Shown here: piece after piece, positions 27,662-35,069 of the stretch
How the letters are laid out: the number at the start of each line of letters is the position of its first letter
Position numbering within the stretch: the stretch's first letter is position 1
DNA from: Phocaeicola plebeius DSM 17135
Lineage (GTDB): Bacteria > Bacteroidota > Bacteroidia > Bacteroidales > Bacteroidaceae
Length of the DNA: 64,000 nucleotides
Assembly (NCBI RefSeq): GCF_000187895.1
Contig: NZ_DS990134.1
Location: forward strand, 1 to 64,000
Direction of reading: 5' to 3'
Notes under the pieces: generated by a model
Told to the model about the DNA's origin: nothing
The model's database searches: none
Seen by the model: the letters and a program-made list of their open reading frames with translations, nothing else
Made by a program: the position numbers and the translations under genes

Positions 27662-28957
27662 ATGATTGCACAAGCAGAAAGAGAGCGTATCATCGCACTC
27701 ATTCAGCGAGAAGTAGTCCCTGCCATCGGTTGTACGGAACCGGTGGCTGTGGCTCTTTGCGTGGCTAAGGCTACGGAAGTATTGGGGAAGTGTCCGGAAA
27801 CGATTACCGCACGTCTGAGTGCTAACATCTTGAAAAATGCCATGGGAGTAGGTATTCCTGGTACGGGCATGATTGGTTTGCCCATTGCCATCGCACTGGG
27901 GGCCTTGAAAGGTAAGTCGGAATATGGACTGGAAGTCCTGAAAGACATCACTCCCGAGAGTGTGGAAGAAGGAAAACAGATGATAGCCGGTCAAGGCATT
28001 AAGATAGAACTGAAGGAAGGTATCGAAGAGAAACTGTATATCGAGGTGGTTTGTTCGGCCGGTGGAGATGAGGCTATGGCTATTATCAGCGGAGGACATA
28101 CGAACTTTGTGTATGCAGAGCGGAACGGTCAGGTTTTGTTCGATCATAGAACCAAGACGGGAGCTGAAGCAGATACAGAAGAAGTGGACTTGAATCTGAG
28201 CAAGGTGTACGACTTTGCTACTACAACTCCGCTGGATGAGATTCGCTTTATTCTGGAGGCCAAACGCCTGAACTTACAGGCGGCGGAACGTTCGTTTAAA
28301 GGAAATTACGGGCATGAACTGGGAAAAACCTTGCAGAGCAGCCGCAGTGAGCAGAGTATCATGGGAAGCAATACATTTACGCACATTCTTTCGTACACAT
28401 CTGCTGCATGTGATGCCCGTATGGCAGGAGCCATGATTCCGGTGATGAGTAATTCCGGTAGTGGAAACCAGGGAATTGCTGCCACACTTCCGGTCGTAGT
28501 TTTTGCGGAAGAGAATCATAAGACAGAAGAAGAACTGATTCGTGCCTTGGTACTTAGTCATCTGACGGCTATTTATATCAAGCAGAATCTGGGACGTCTG
28601 TCGGCTTTGTGCGGTTGTGTCGTGGCGGCTACAGGAAGCAGTTGCGGAATTACTTACCTGATGGGAGGGGAGTATAAGCAGGTAGCTTATGCTGTGCAGA
28701 ACATGATTGCTAATCTGACAGGTATGATTTGCGACGGTGCCAAGCCAAGCTGTGCTTTGAAGCTGACCAGTGGAGTATCTACCGCTGTGTTCTCTGCCAT
28801 CCTGGCCATGGAAGGAAAGTGTGTGACTTCAGTAGAAGGTATTATTGAAGACAATGTGGATTTCAGTATCCGTAATCTGACGAAAATCGGTTCTGAAGGC
28901 ATGAACGAGACCGACAAGCTGGTGCTCGACATCATGACGCACAAGCATTGTGATTGA
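27662..28957 (+). CDS. L-cysteine desulfidase / serine dehydratase-like protein (UPF0597)
   Basis: 431 residues of the UPF0597 (YhaM/CyuA, CdsB-like) family, related to the alpha chain of iron-sulfur L-serine dehydratase. IGCTEPVAVALCVA and later cysteines (CAGGDE region, LCGCVVAATGSSCGITYL, MICDGAKPSCALK) are the likely [4Fe-4S] ligands. Family members split cysteine to pyruvate, ammonia and sulfide under anaerobic conditions. The partner dsbD upstream also handles thiols, so a cysteine/sulfide role fits. Cytoplasmic; length normal. Specificity for cysteine rather than serine is inferred. Confidence 0.82.
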   Translation: MIAQAERERIIALIQREVVPAIGCTEPVAVALCVAKATEVLGKCPETITARLSANILKNAMGVGIPGTGMIGLPIAIALGALKGKSEYGLEVLKDITPESVEEGKQMIAGQGIKIELKEGIEEKLYIEVVCSAGGDEAMAIISGGHTNFVYAERNGQVLFDHRTKTGAEADTEEVDLNLSKVYDFATTTPLDEIRFILEAKRLNLQAAERSFKGNYGHELGKTLQSSRSEQSIMGSNTFTHILSYTSAACDARMAGAMIPVMSNSGSGNQGIAATLPVVVFAEENHKTEEELIRALVLSHLTAIYIKQNLGRLSALCGCVVAATGSSCGITYLMGGEYKQVAYAVQNMIANLTGMICDGAKPSCALKLTSGVSTAVFSAILAMEGKCVTSVEGIIEDNVDFSIRNLTKIGSEGMNETDKLVLDIMTHKHCD

Positions 28958-28969
28958 GTTGTTCCGGTA

Positions 28970-29611
28970 ATGAAACAGACTACAGACGCGAATTATATAC
29001 AACAACTCATTACTGAAGGTGAACATGTGCATCAGGATTTCAAATTTGCCATTTCCGATGCCCGGAAAATAGCGAAGAGTTTGTCGGCTTTTGCCAATAC
29101 CGGAGGGGGAAGGTTGCTTATAGGGGTAAAAGATAACGGGAAAATAGCAGGAATACGTTCGGAAGAGGAGCTTTACATGATAGAAGCTGCAGCTACAATG
29201 TATTGTAAGCCTGCCCTACAACTTGAAAACCAATTATATAGGGTGGAAGGCAAAGATGTACTGGAGGTTTATGTTCCCGAAAGCAAGGAGAAGCCTGTCT
29301 ATGCCCTCGATGAAGACAATCGGCCCAAGGCTTACTTGCGCATTAAAGATGAAACAATCTTGGCCACTCCGGTCCACTTGAACGTGTGGTTTCACAATAA
29401 AAAAGAAGTGGTTGTGACTTATACAGAGAAAGAACAGTCTATATTAAACCTGGTGGGGCAGCACGGCGAATTGACGTTGAATAAGTGTGTCAGGCTTTCA
29501 GGGCTTCCGCGGAAGCTGGTGATTGGCTTGCTGGCAGATTTTATTCGTTTTGACTTGGTGGAACCGGTATTCCGAGAGCATACATTTTATTTTAAACTCA
29601 AATCTGATTAA
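28970..29611 (+). CDS. AlbA_2-domain (Schlafen-like) putative regulator
   Basis: 213 residues. The AlbA_2 (divergent AAA_4, Schlafen-like) domain occupies the first 120: HQDFKFAISDARKIAKSLSAFANTGGGRLLIGVKDNG is split in the family as E/H-x-K, AFANTxGG and LLIGVxDxG motifs, all visible. A C-terminal winged-helix-like segment (SILNLVGQHGELTLNKCVRLSG and LADFIRFDLVEPV) follows. Bacterial members are usually annotated as ATP-binding transcriptional regulators, with little direct proof. It lies 12 bases after the desulfidase gene and 8 before a symporter gene, so it is part of the same run. Confidence 0.8.
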   Translation: MKQTTDANYIQQLITEGEHVHQDFKFAISDARKIAKSLSAFANTGGGRLLIGVKDNGKIAGIRSEEELYMIEAAATMYCKPALQLENQLYRVEGKDVLEVYVPESKEKPVYALDEDNRPKAYLRIKDETILATPVHLNVWFHNKKEVVVTYTEKEQSILNLVGQHGELTLNKCVRLSGLPRKLVIGLLADFIRFDLVEPVFREHTFYFKLKSD

Positions 29612-29619
29612 TAAATTTC

Positions 29620-31020
29620 ATGGAGCTATTCACGAATATCATAAATGAAGCCAACTATGTCTTGTGGACTTATGTCCTGGTAGTCATGTTGCTGGGATGC
29701 GCCATCTGGTTCAGTGTTAAGACTCGTTTCGTACAGTTCCGTATGTTGGGTGAGATGATCCGGTTACTGGGTGATTCGACTGCTAAGATAAACGGACACG
29801 AGAAACATATCTCTTCTTTTCAGGCTTTTGCCATTTCGCTGGCAAGCCGTGTTGGAACCGGCAATCTGGCTGGTGTGGCTACAGCCCTTACGGTAGGTGG
29901 ACCGGGAGCGATTTTTTGGATGTGGATTATTGCGTTGCTGGGTTCCAGCAGTGCCTTTGTGGAATCTACGTTAGCCCAGCTTTTTAAAGTCAAAGGAAAA
30001 CATTCCTATGTCGGAGGTCCTGCCTATTACATGGAACGTGGATTGAAGAAACGTTGGATGGGAGTACTTTTTGCGGTACTGATTACGATCACGTTTGGTC
30101 TTGCATTCAATTCGGTGCAAAGTAATACCATGAGTGCTGCCTTGCAAAGTGCTTTTTCTGTAGAGCCTTTGAACTCAGGAATTGTCATTTCGGTATTAAC
30201 CCTTGTCATCATTTTTGGAGGTGTACATCGTATTGCTGCTATCAGTAGTGTCATTGTTCCTGTCATGGCTGTCGGTTATATTGCATTGGCTTTGTTTGTT
30301 GTATTGGCTAACATTGACCGTATTCCAGCAGTTGTTGAACAAATTGTCGGTAATGCTTTTGGCTGGCATCAGGCCGTTGGTGGCGGAATAGGAACGGCTC
30401 TGATGCAAGGGATTAAACGGGGACTTTTCAGCAATGAGGCTGGTATGGGATCTGCTCCCAATGCTGCGGCAACGGCTCATGTAACCCATCCCGCTAAACA
30501 AGGATTTATTCAGGCACTGGGAGTGTTTACAGATACTCTGCTTATTTGTTCCTGTACAGCTTTTATCATTTTGTTCGGTGAGGATTATATTGGTAGTGGC
30601 CTGGATGGTATCCAGCTGACCCAAGCAGCGCTGACCAGTGAGGTTGGTAATATCGGAGGCATCTATGTTGCCATTGCTACTCTTTTTTTCGCTTACAGCA
30701 GCATTTTAGGAAACTATTATTACGGAGAAGCTAATATCCGCTTTTTCACTTCTCGTCAGTGGCCGGTAGTTTTATACCGTATGTTGGTTGGCGGGATGGT
30801 TTTGTTTGGCTCATTGGCAAGTCTGAATCTGGTATGGAACTTGGCTGATGTTACTATGGCTTTAATGTCCATTTGCAATCTGATTGCAATATTCTTGCTT
30901 GGCAAATATGCTTTTCGCTTGCTCGATGATTACTTGGTACAGAAGCGGAAAGGCATCAAAAGTCCAGTCTTTCACAAAGAGCAGATGAAAGATATTGAGC
31001 AGGATTTAGAATGTTGGTAA
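29620..31020 (+). CDS. Sodium:alanine symporter, AGCS family
   Basis: 466 residues with about eleven membrane spans. AGCS signatures are visible: ISLASRVGTGNLAGVATALTVGGPGAIFWMW is the N-terminal substrate/Na+ region, VGGPAYYMERGL follows, and GLFSNEAGMGSAPNAAATA is the helix 8 motif. It imports alanine or glycine with Na+. It is the last gene of the run that starts at dsbD. Confidence 0.93.
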   Translation: MELFTNIINEANYVLWTYVLVVMLLGCAIWFSVKTRFVQFRMLGEMIRLLGDSTAKINGHEKHISSFQAFAISLASRVGTGNLAGVATALTVGGPGAIFWMWIIALLGSSSAFVESTLAQLFKVKGKHSYVGGPAYYMERGLKKRWMGVLFAVLITITFGLAFNSVQSNTMSAALQSAFSVEPLNSGIVISVLTLVIIFGGVHRIAAISSVIVPVMAVGYIALALFVVLANIDRIPAVVEQIVGNAFGWHQAVGGGIGTALMQGIKRGLFSNEAGMGSAPNAAATAHVTHPAKQGFIQALGVFTDTLLICSCTAFIILFGEDYIGSGLDGIQLTQAALTSEVGNIGGIYVAIATLFFAYSSILGNYYYGEANIRFFTSRQWPVVLYRMLVGGMVLFGSLASLNLVWNLADVTMALMSICNLIAIFLLGKYAFRLLDDYLVQKRKGIKSPVFHKEQMKDIEQDLECW

Positions 31021-31029
31021 CTATTTTCG

Positions 31030-31037
31030 TATCTTTG
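31030..31037 (+). promoter_or_regulatory. Promoter -7 box for the 31067 gene
   Basis: TATCTTTG, consensus TAnnTTTG, 29 bases before the start. It overlaps the 47-base gap after the symporter, marking a new transcript. Confidence 0.6.
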
Positions 31038-31066
31038 CAAATCAAAAAACAATAAAAAGTACAAGT

Positions 31067-31696
31067 ATGAGTATATTTTCAAAACTATTAGGCAAGAAAA
31101 CAGCAGAAGGTGCTGATGAAACGGTACGTGTGGGCGGAATGGAAGATTTCATGACGTTGATTCGTGTGTATTATCAGGCAGTAATGGCGGCTCAGCTGGG
31201 TATCAGTAACATTAACTTTCTGCCGGATTTGGCTGTATTTAAACGTACATTGAAGGTTCCTACGCAGAATAACAAACTTGGTATCGCAGAGCGTACACGC
31301 TGCCGCAAGATGCTGATGGATATTTATGGTCTGCCTGAAACCTTTTTCAAGGAAATCGACGGCTCTATCAAGCGCAATTGCCGCAATGTGAACGATATAA
31401 AGAATTATCTTTTCATGTTCCAGGGATTCAGCCAGGATTTGATGATGGTTATCGGCAACCTGATGCAATGGAAGTTCCGTATGCCGGGTGTGTTTAAGAA
31501 GATGCTTCGTAACATGACGGAAAAAGCCGTACACGACATCCTGACAAAAGTAGACTGGAAGGATGATGGCGTACGTAAGACTTGCGGAAACATTCGTCAG
31601 TATCAGCATGCGCTGGGCTATTCTGAAAGCTGGATGACAGAATATGTCTATAACATCGTATTGCTGGCTAAGAAGGAACCTAAACCAAAAGCATGA
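31067..31696 (+). CDS. Conserved Bacteroidales protein of unknown function
   Basis: 209 residues, no signal peptide or membrane span. The sequence is helical and basic (RTRCRKMLMDIYGLPETFF, CRNVNDIKNYLFMFQGF, MQWKFRMPGVFKKML). I do not recognise a named family. Its stop overlaps the ATG of the UDG-like gene by 4 bases (ATGA), so the two are translationally coupled and may work together, for example in nucleic-acid processing; that is inference from context only. Confidence 0.75.
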   Translation: MSIFSKLLGKKTAEGADETVRVGGMEDFMTLIRVYYQAVMAAQLGISNINFLPDLAVFKRTLKVPTQNNKLGIAERTRCRKMLMDIYGLPETFFKEIDGSIKRNCRNVNDIKNYLFMFQGFSQDLMMVIGNLMQWKFRMPGVFKKMLRNMTEKAVHDILTKVDWKDDGVRKTCGNIRQYQHALGYSESWMTEYVYNIVLLAKKEPKPKA

Positions 31697-32289
31697 CGTT
31701 GGACGAGCATTTGCTTTCAGGAGTGGAGCATCATCCACTGGAACCCTTCCTTCCGGAGAATGCAGTCCTGCTGATGTTGGGAAGTTTTCCTCCGCAGAAG
31801 AAGCGCTGGAGTATGGATTTCTTTTATCCCAACCTGCAGAATGATATGTGGCGTATTTTCGGCTTCATTTTCTTTGGAGACAAGGATTATTTTCTCAGTC
31901 CTGAGAAGATATTTGATAAAGAACGTATCATTGCCTTTCTGCGTGAAAAAGGGATTGCCTTGTATGATACGGCTTCATGCGTGCGCAGGTTGCAGGACAA
32001 TGCATCCGACAAGTTTTTAGAGATCGTTTCGCCCACGGATATTGGGCTGCTTCTTCAGCAGCTTCCTTCTTGTCGGGCGGTGGTGACTACCGGTCAGAAA
32101 GCGACGGATGTGTTTTGTGAACAGATGGAAGCAAAAGAGCCGCCAGTAGGAGGAGGAAGTACGTTTCATTTCAGAGATCGAGAGCTGACCCTCTATCGGA
32201 TGCCGTCTTCCAGTCGGGCTTACCCTTTAAAACTTGAAAAAAAGGCGGCATATTATCGTCAGATGTTCAATGACTTATCTTTACTGTAG
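31693..32289 (+). CDS. Uracil-DNA glycosylase superfamily protein
   Basis: 198 residues. VLLMLGSFPPQKKRWSMDFFYPNLQNDMWRIFG is the conserved first active-site region of a UDG-like subfamily (LGSFP and FYPN..N..W motifs), and YRMPSSSRAYP near residue 175 aligns with the second motif where classic enzymes have a His. Family members remove damaged or deaminated bases, but this subfamily is not well characterised. It overlaps the preceding gene by ATGA. Intact, with the usual length. Confidence 0.75.
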   Translation: MTLDEHLLSGVEHHPLEPFLPENAVLLMLGSFPPQKKRWSMDFFYPNLQNDMWRIFGFIFFGDKDYFLSPEKIFDKERIIAFLREKGIALYDTASCVRRLQDNASDKFLEIVSPTDIGLLLQQLPSCRAVVTTGQKATDVFCEQMEAKEPPVGGGSTFHFRDRELTLYRMPSSSRAYPLKLEKKAAYYRQMFNDLSLL

Positions 32290-32321
32290 AGGGATTTAAG
32301 AAAAATATTTTTCGAAATCCC

Positions 32322-32351
32322 TTGCAGTTTCCGAAATTTGTACTACTTTTG
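32322..32351 (+). promoter_or_regulatory. Promoter for tRNA-Trp
   Basis: TTG at 32322-32324 and TACTTTTG at 32344-32351 are 19 bases apart, matching the Bacteroidales -33/-7 pair. The predicted start is 5-8 bases after the -7 box, just before the tRNA 5' end at 32363. Confidence 0.75.
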
Positions 32352-32362
32352 CAACCGCAAAC

Positions 32363-32435
32363 ACGGGAATAGCTCAGTTGGTAGAGCATCGGTCTCCAAA
32401 ACCGAGTGTCGGGAGTTCGAGCCTCTCTTCCCGTG
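32363..32435 (+). tRNA. tRNA-Trp (anticodon CCA)
   Basis: 73 nt. Acceptor ACGGGAA pairs with TTCCCGT, followed by discriminator G73, the usual identity base for Trp. T8-A9, D arm GCTCAGTTGGTAGAGC, anticodon arm TCGGT-CTCCAAA-ACCGA with CCA at 34-36, variable GTGTC, T arm GGGAG-TTCGAGC-CTCTC. The 3' CCA is not encoded. Confidence 0.97.
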
Positions 32436-32442
32436 CCGAGAT

Positions 32443-32475
32443 AAAAAGCTGTAACTATTCGGTTACAGCTTTTTT
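32443..32475 (+). terminator. Terminator after tRNA-Trp
   Basis: AGCTGTAAC pairs with GTTACAGCT around a 6-base loop, followed by TTTTT and preceded by an A-run, so it can act on both strands. Confidence 0.88.
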
Positions 32476-32570
32476 CTGTTTATGGCCTATAGACAATGGG
32501 GAAAGAGTTTCCGGTGTCAGTCTCTTTTCCTCGTTTTTAAGGCATATTTTGAAGAGTGGGAGGAAAGTAT

Positions 32571-33362
32571 ATGAATCATCAATCTCAAGCAGTATTTAGC
32601 CGGAATTCGAAACCGGTGGTTGTGATGAATTTTACAGGCGTGTACAATTATGAGTCTTTTGCCCGGAATCGTCAGTTTGTGTGGCTGGATTGCCAGCATT
32701 TGAATGGAACTGAATGCTATTGTGATGAAGAAGGCGCTTCTGCCTTACAGCGCATGATAGCGGATTATTCTCCACAGGGAATTCATTTTATAGATTCAGG
32801 AAACTATCATTATGTGACGAAATTCTGGACCGATAAGCTGACTACTCCATTTGCTTTGCTGGTGTTTGACCACCATCCTGACATGCAGCCTCCTTTATTT
32901 GAGCATATCCTGTCGTGTGGAAGTTGGGTAAAAGATGTGTTTGATACGAATGCGAATTGTAAGAAGGTAATTATAGCCGGTGCTTCAGACCGTTTGCTGC
33001 AGGAAGTCCCAAAGGAATATGGCGACCGTATTCATTTTTATAGTGAATCTTCTTTGGATCAGGAAGCAGGTTGGAAAGCGTTTGCCTCTGAGCATGTGAG
33101 TGAACCTGTCTATATTTCTATCGACAAGGATGTGCTGGACCCTTCTTCTGCGATAACCAACTGGGATCAAGGTTCACTGACTTTATCAGAACTGGAGCAG
33201 TTGTTGGCCGTTGTATTTCGGCAAGAGCGGGTCATAGGTATTGATATTTGTGGGGAGTGTTCTTCTACCCTGAATTTATTTGAAGAGATACGAGAGACGG
33301 AAATCGATAATCGGGCGAATGGAGAGTTATTGCGCTTTTGCCGTTCGTTCGAGAAGAGATAG
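32571..33362 (+). CDS. Arginase-fold (ureohydrolase superfamily) protein, copy 2
   Basis: 263 residues from ATG 32571, which has a GGAGGAAA ribosome site 6-13 bases before it (better than ATG-like codons upstream at 32556). Metal motifs VFDHHPDMQPP, ISIDKDVLDP and IGIDICGE match the copy at 20943, and HFIDSGNYHY and ILSCGSWVKD are shared. This copy is in the stable core region, so it may be the resident gene and the other a later addition. Substrate unknown; a cytoplasmic metal-dependent hydrolase is likely. Confidence 0.78.
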   Translation: MNHQSQAVFSRNSKPVVVMNFTGVYNYESFARNRQFVWLDCQHLNGTECYCDEEGASALQRMIADYSPQGIHFIDSGNYHYVTKFWTDKLTTPFALLVFDHHPDMQPPLFEHILSCGSWVKDVFDTNANCKKVIIAGASDRLLQEVPKEYGDRIHFYSESSLDQEAGWKAFASEHVSEPVYISIDKDVLDPSSAITNWDQGSLTLSELEQLLAVVFRQERVIGIDICGECSSTLNLFEEIRETEIDNRANGELLRFCRSFEKR

Positions 33363-33437
33363 TTGATGTAAGGAGAGCATTAATCTATTATTCGACCTAT
33401 TATTCGGCATCATGGAAATGGGTTGCAAAAAATAAAA

Positions 33438-33464
33438 CTCGACCATTGAATTTCAATGGTCGAG
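33438..33464 (+). terminator. Near-perfect palindrome after copy 2 of the arginase-fold gene
   Basis: CTCGACCATTGAA and TTCAATGGTCGAG pair over 13 bp with a single central T. An A-rich stretch precedes and CAATGCTTTT follows. It probably ends the arginase-fold transcript. Confidence 0.65.
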
Positions 33465-33587
33465 CAATGCTTTTCATCTTCTTTTCGAAGACAGGATATT
33501 TGATGAGATATTTCAACAAATATCAGTACTTAAATGATAGCTCTGCTGATTAATAGACATTCAATTCAGCTTTGAATGTATTTATGT

Positions 33588-33803
33588 CTATAAGCAGAGT
33601 TTAAAATCAAAAAAGTATCTTACTGCTATTCCGATAGAGACCGCAGCTATTCCAATAGCTATATCGGTCATATTCCATTTTCCTTTATAATAGTGGCATC
33701 TGTCTGCATTTTCTTTCATCGCTAGCAGGATGATACCTACCGATGGAGAAAATAGGATTGTGGCCAAAAGGTAGGTTATAAATCCGAGTATATTATTCTT
33801 CAT
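33588..33803 (-). CDS. Small two-span membrane protein, unknown
   Basis: 71 residues with two membrane spans (FITYLLATILFSPSVGIILLA, overlapping about residues 8-28, and IAIGIAAVSIGIAVRYFF near the C-terminus) joined by a short charged loop with His and Cys (ADRCHYYKGKWN). No family recognised. It stands alone between convergent transcripts. Confidence 0.6.
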   Translation of the reverse strand: MKNNILGFITYLLATILFSPSVGIILLAMKENADRCHYYKGKWNMTDIAIGIAAVSIGIAVRYFFDFKLCL

Positions 33804-33888
33804 GTTGTTTTAAATCTAAAAAATTATTCTACGATGTGACCAATATCCTTGTGAAGTGAGACAGCCCTGTTTTATAAAAAAGGGAGTA

Positions 33889-34908
33889 TTAATCTAACAC
33901 AGTTACCCATCCGTATGGATCAGCTTCGTCACCGTACTGGATGCCACGCAGCTTGTGATATAGTTTTTCGCTGATAGGGCCTGGTTTGCCATCTTTTGCA
34001 ATGACGTATGACTTCTGGTTCTCCAGGTCGTCAATGCGGCCGATAGGACTGATTACGGCAGCTGTACCGCAAGCTCCTGCTTCTTCGAAGGTAGTCAGTT
34101 CTTCTTCCGGAATCGGACGACGTTCTACTTTCATTCCCATGTCTTCAGCCAGCTGCATCAAGCTGCGGTTGGTGATAGAGGGCAGGATAGAGGTAGACAG
34201 CGGAGTGACGTAGGTATTGTTCTTGATACCAAAGAAGTTGGCAGCACCACATTCGTCAATGTATTTCTTTTCTTTTGCATCCAGATAGAATTCGCTGGCA
34301 TACCCTGCATCGTGTGCCATTTTGTTGGCGCGGAGGCTGGCAGCGTAGTTACCACCTACTTTAAATGTACCGGTTCCGAGTGGTGCTGCACGGTCGTACT
34401 GGCGGATAATTACGTAGGGGTTAGTGGCAAATCCACCTTTGAAGTACGGACCTACCGGAGTGACGAATATCACAAACATGTATTCGCTGGCAGGATGTAC
34501 ACCTACTTGTGCACCTGTACCAATCAACAGCGGACGGATGTAAAGAGAAGCACCGCTTTCGTATGGAGGAATGAAGCGTTCGTTGGCCTTTACCACTTTC
34601 TTCACAGCTTCGCAGAATTTTTCGGTCGGAAGTTCCGGCATCAGGATACCTCGGCAAGTGCTTTGCAGACGTTCTGCATTAGCTTCGGGACGGAAGATAC
34701 GGATTTTACCGTCTTTTCCGCGATAGGCTTTCAGTCCTTCGAAAGCCTCCTGTCCGTAGTGCAGACAAGTGGCAGCCATGTGAATGTTCAATGTTTCTTC
34801 TGAACAGAGTTCGAGTTCTCCCCATTTTCCGTCGCGATAATAGCAACGTACATTGTAATCTGTCCGCATGTATCCGAAAGACAGATTCGACCAGTCTATT
34901 TCTTTCAT
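33889..34908 (-). CDS. ilvE: Branched-chain amino acid aminotransferase
   Basis: 339 residues of fold-type IV PLP aminotransferase. GTGTFKVGGNYAASLRA contains the PLP lysine; YRGKDGKIRIFRPEANAERL, ECGAANFFGIKN and EAGACGTAAVISPIG form the active site. It transfers the amino group between branched-chain 2-oxoacids and glutamate, the last step of Leu, Ile and Val synthesis. Full length. A TACTTTTG box lies upstream on the minus strand. Confidence 0.95.
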   Translation of the reverse strand: MKEIDWSNLSFGYMRTDYNVRCYYRDGKWGELELCSEETLNIHMAATCLHYGQEAFEGLKAYRGKDGKIRIFRPEANAERLQSTCRGILMPELPTEKFCEAVKKVVKANERFIPPYESGASLYIRPLLIGTGAQVGVHPASEYMFVIFVTPVGPYFKGGFATNPYVIIRQYDRAAPLGTGTFKVGGNYAASLRANKMAHDAGYASEFYLDAKEKKYIDECGAANFFGIKNNTYVTPLSTSILPSITNRSLMQLAEDMGMKVERRPIPEEELTTFEEAGACGTAAVISPIGRIDDLENQKSYVIAKDGKPGPISEKLYHKLRGIQYGDEADPYGWVTVLD

Positions 34909-34956
34909 GGTTATCTTATTTTATAAGTTTTTTGAATGTTCTTTTAGCTACGCAAG

Positions 34957-34987
34957 CAAAAGTACGGTTTATATTTACAAAATCCAA
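34957..34987 (-). promoter_or_regulatory. Promoter for ilvE
   Basis: On the minus strand, TACTTTTG (34964-34957) follows TTG (34987-34985) after 20 bases, matching the group's consensus. The start codon is at 34908. Confidence 0.6.
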
Positions 34988-35006
34988 CATAAAACCATTC
35001 TTTTTT

Positions 35007-35044
35007 GACAAAAACAAAGGAGTCGCTTTAAAAGGCGACTCCTT
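35007..35044 (-). terminator. Terminator after purL
   Basis: AAGGAGTCGC (35017-35026) pairs with GCGACTCCTT (35035-35044) around an 8-base loop. On the minus strand TTTGTTTTTG follows, so it ends purL before ilvE. Confidence 0.85.
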
Positions 35045-35069
35045 GTGTTAAAGTATCATTTTTCTTGGA

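Noticed and set aside
33338..33553. 71-codon frame after the second arginase-fold gene
   Set aside because: Overlaps that gene and the palindromic terminator; no motif.
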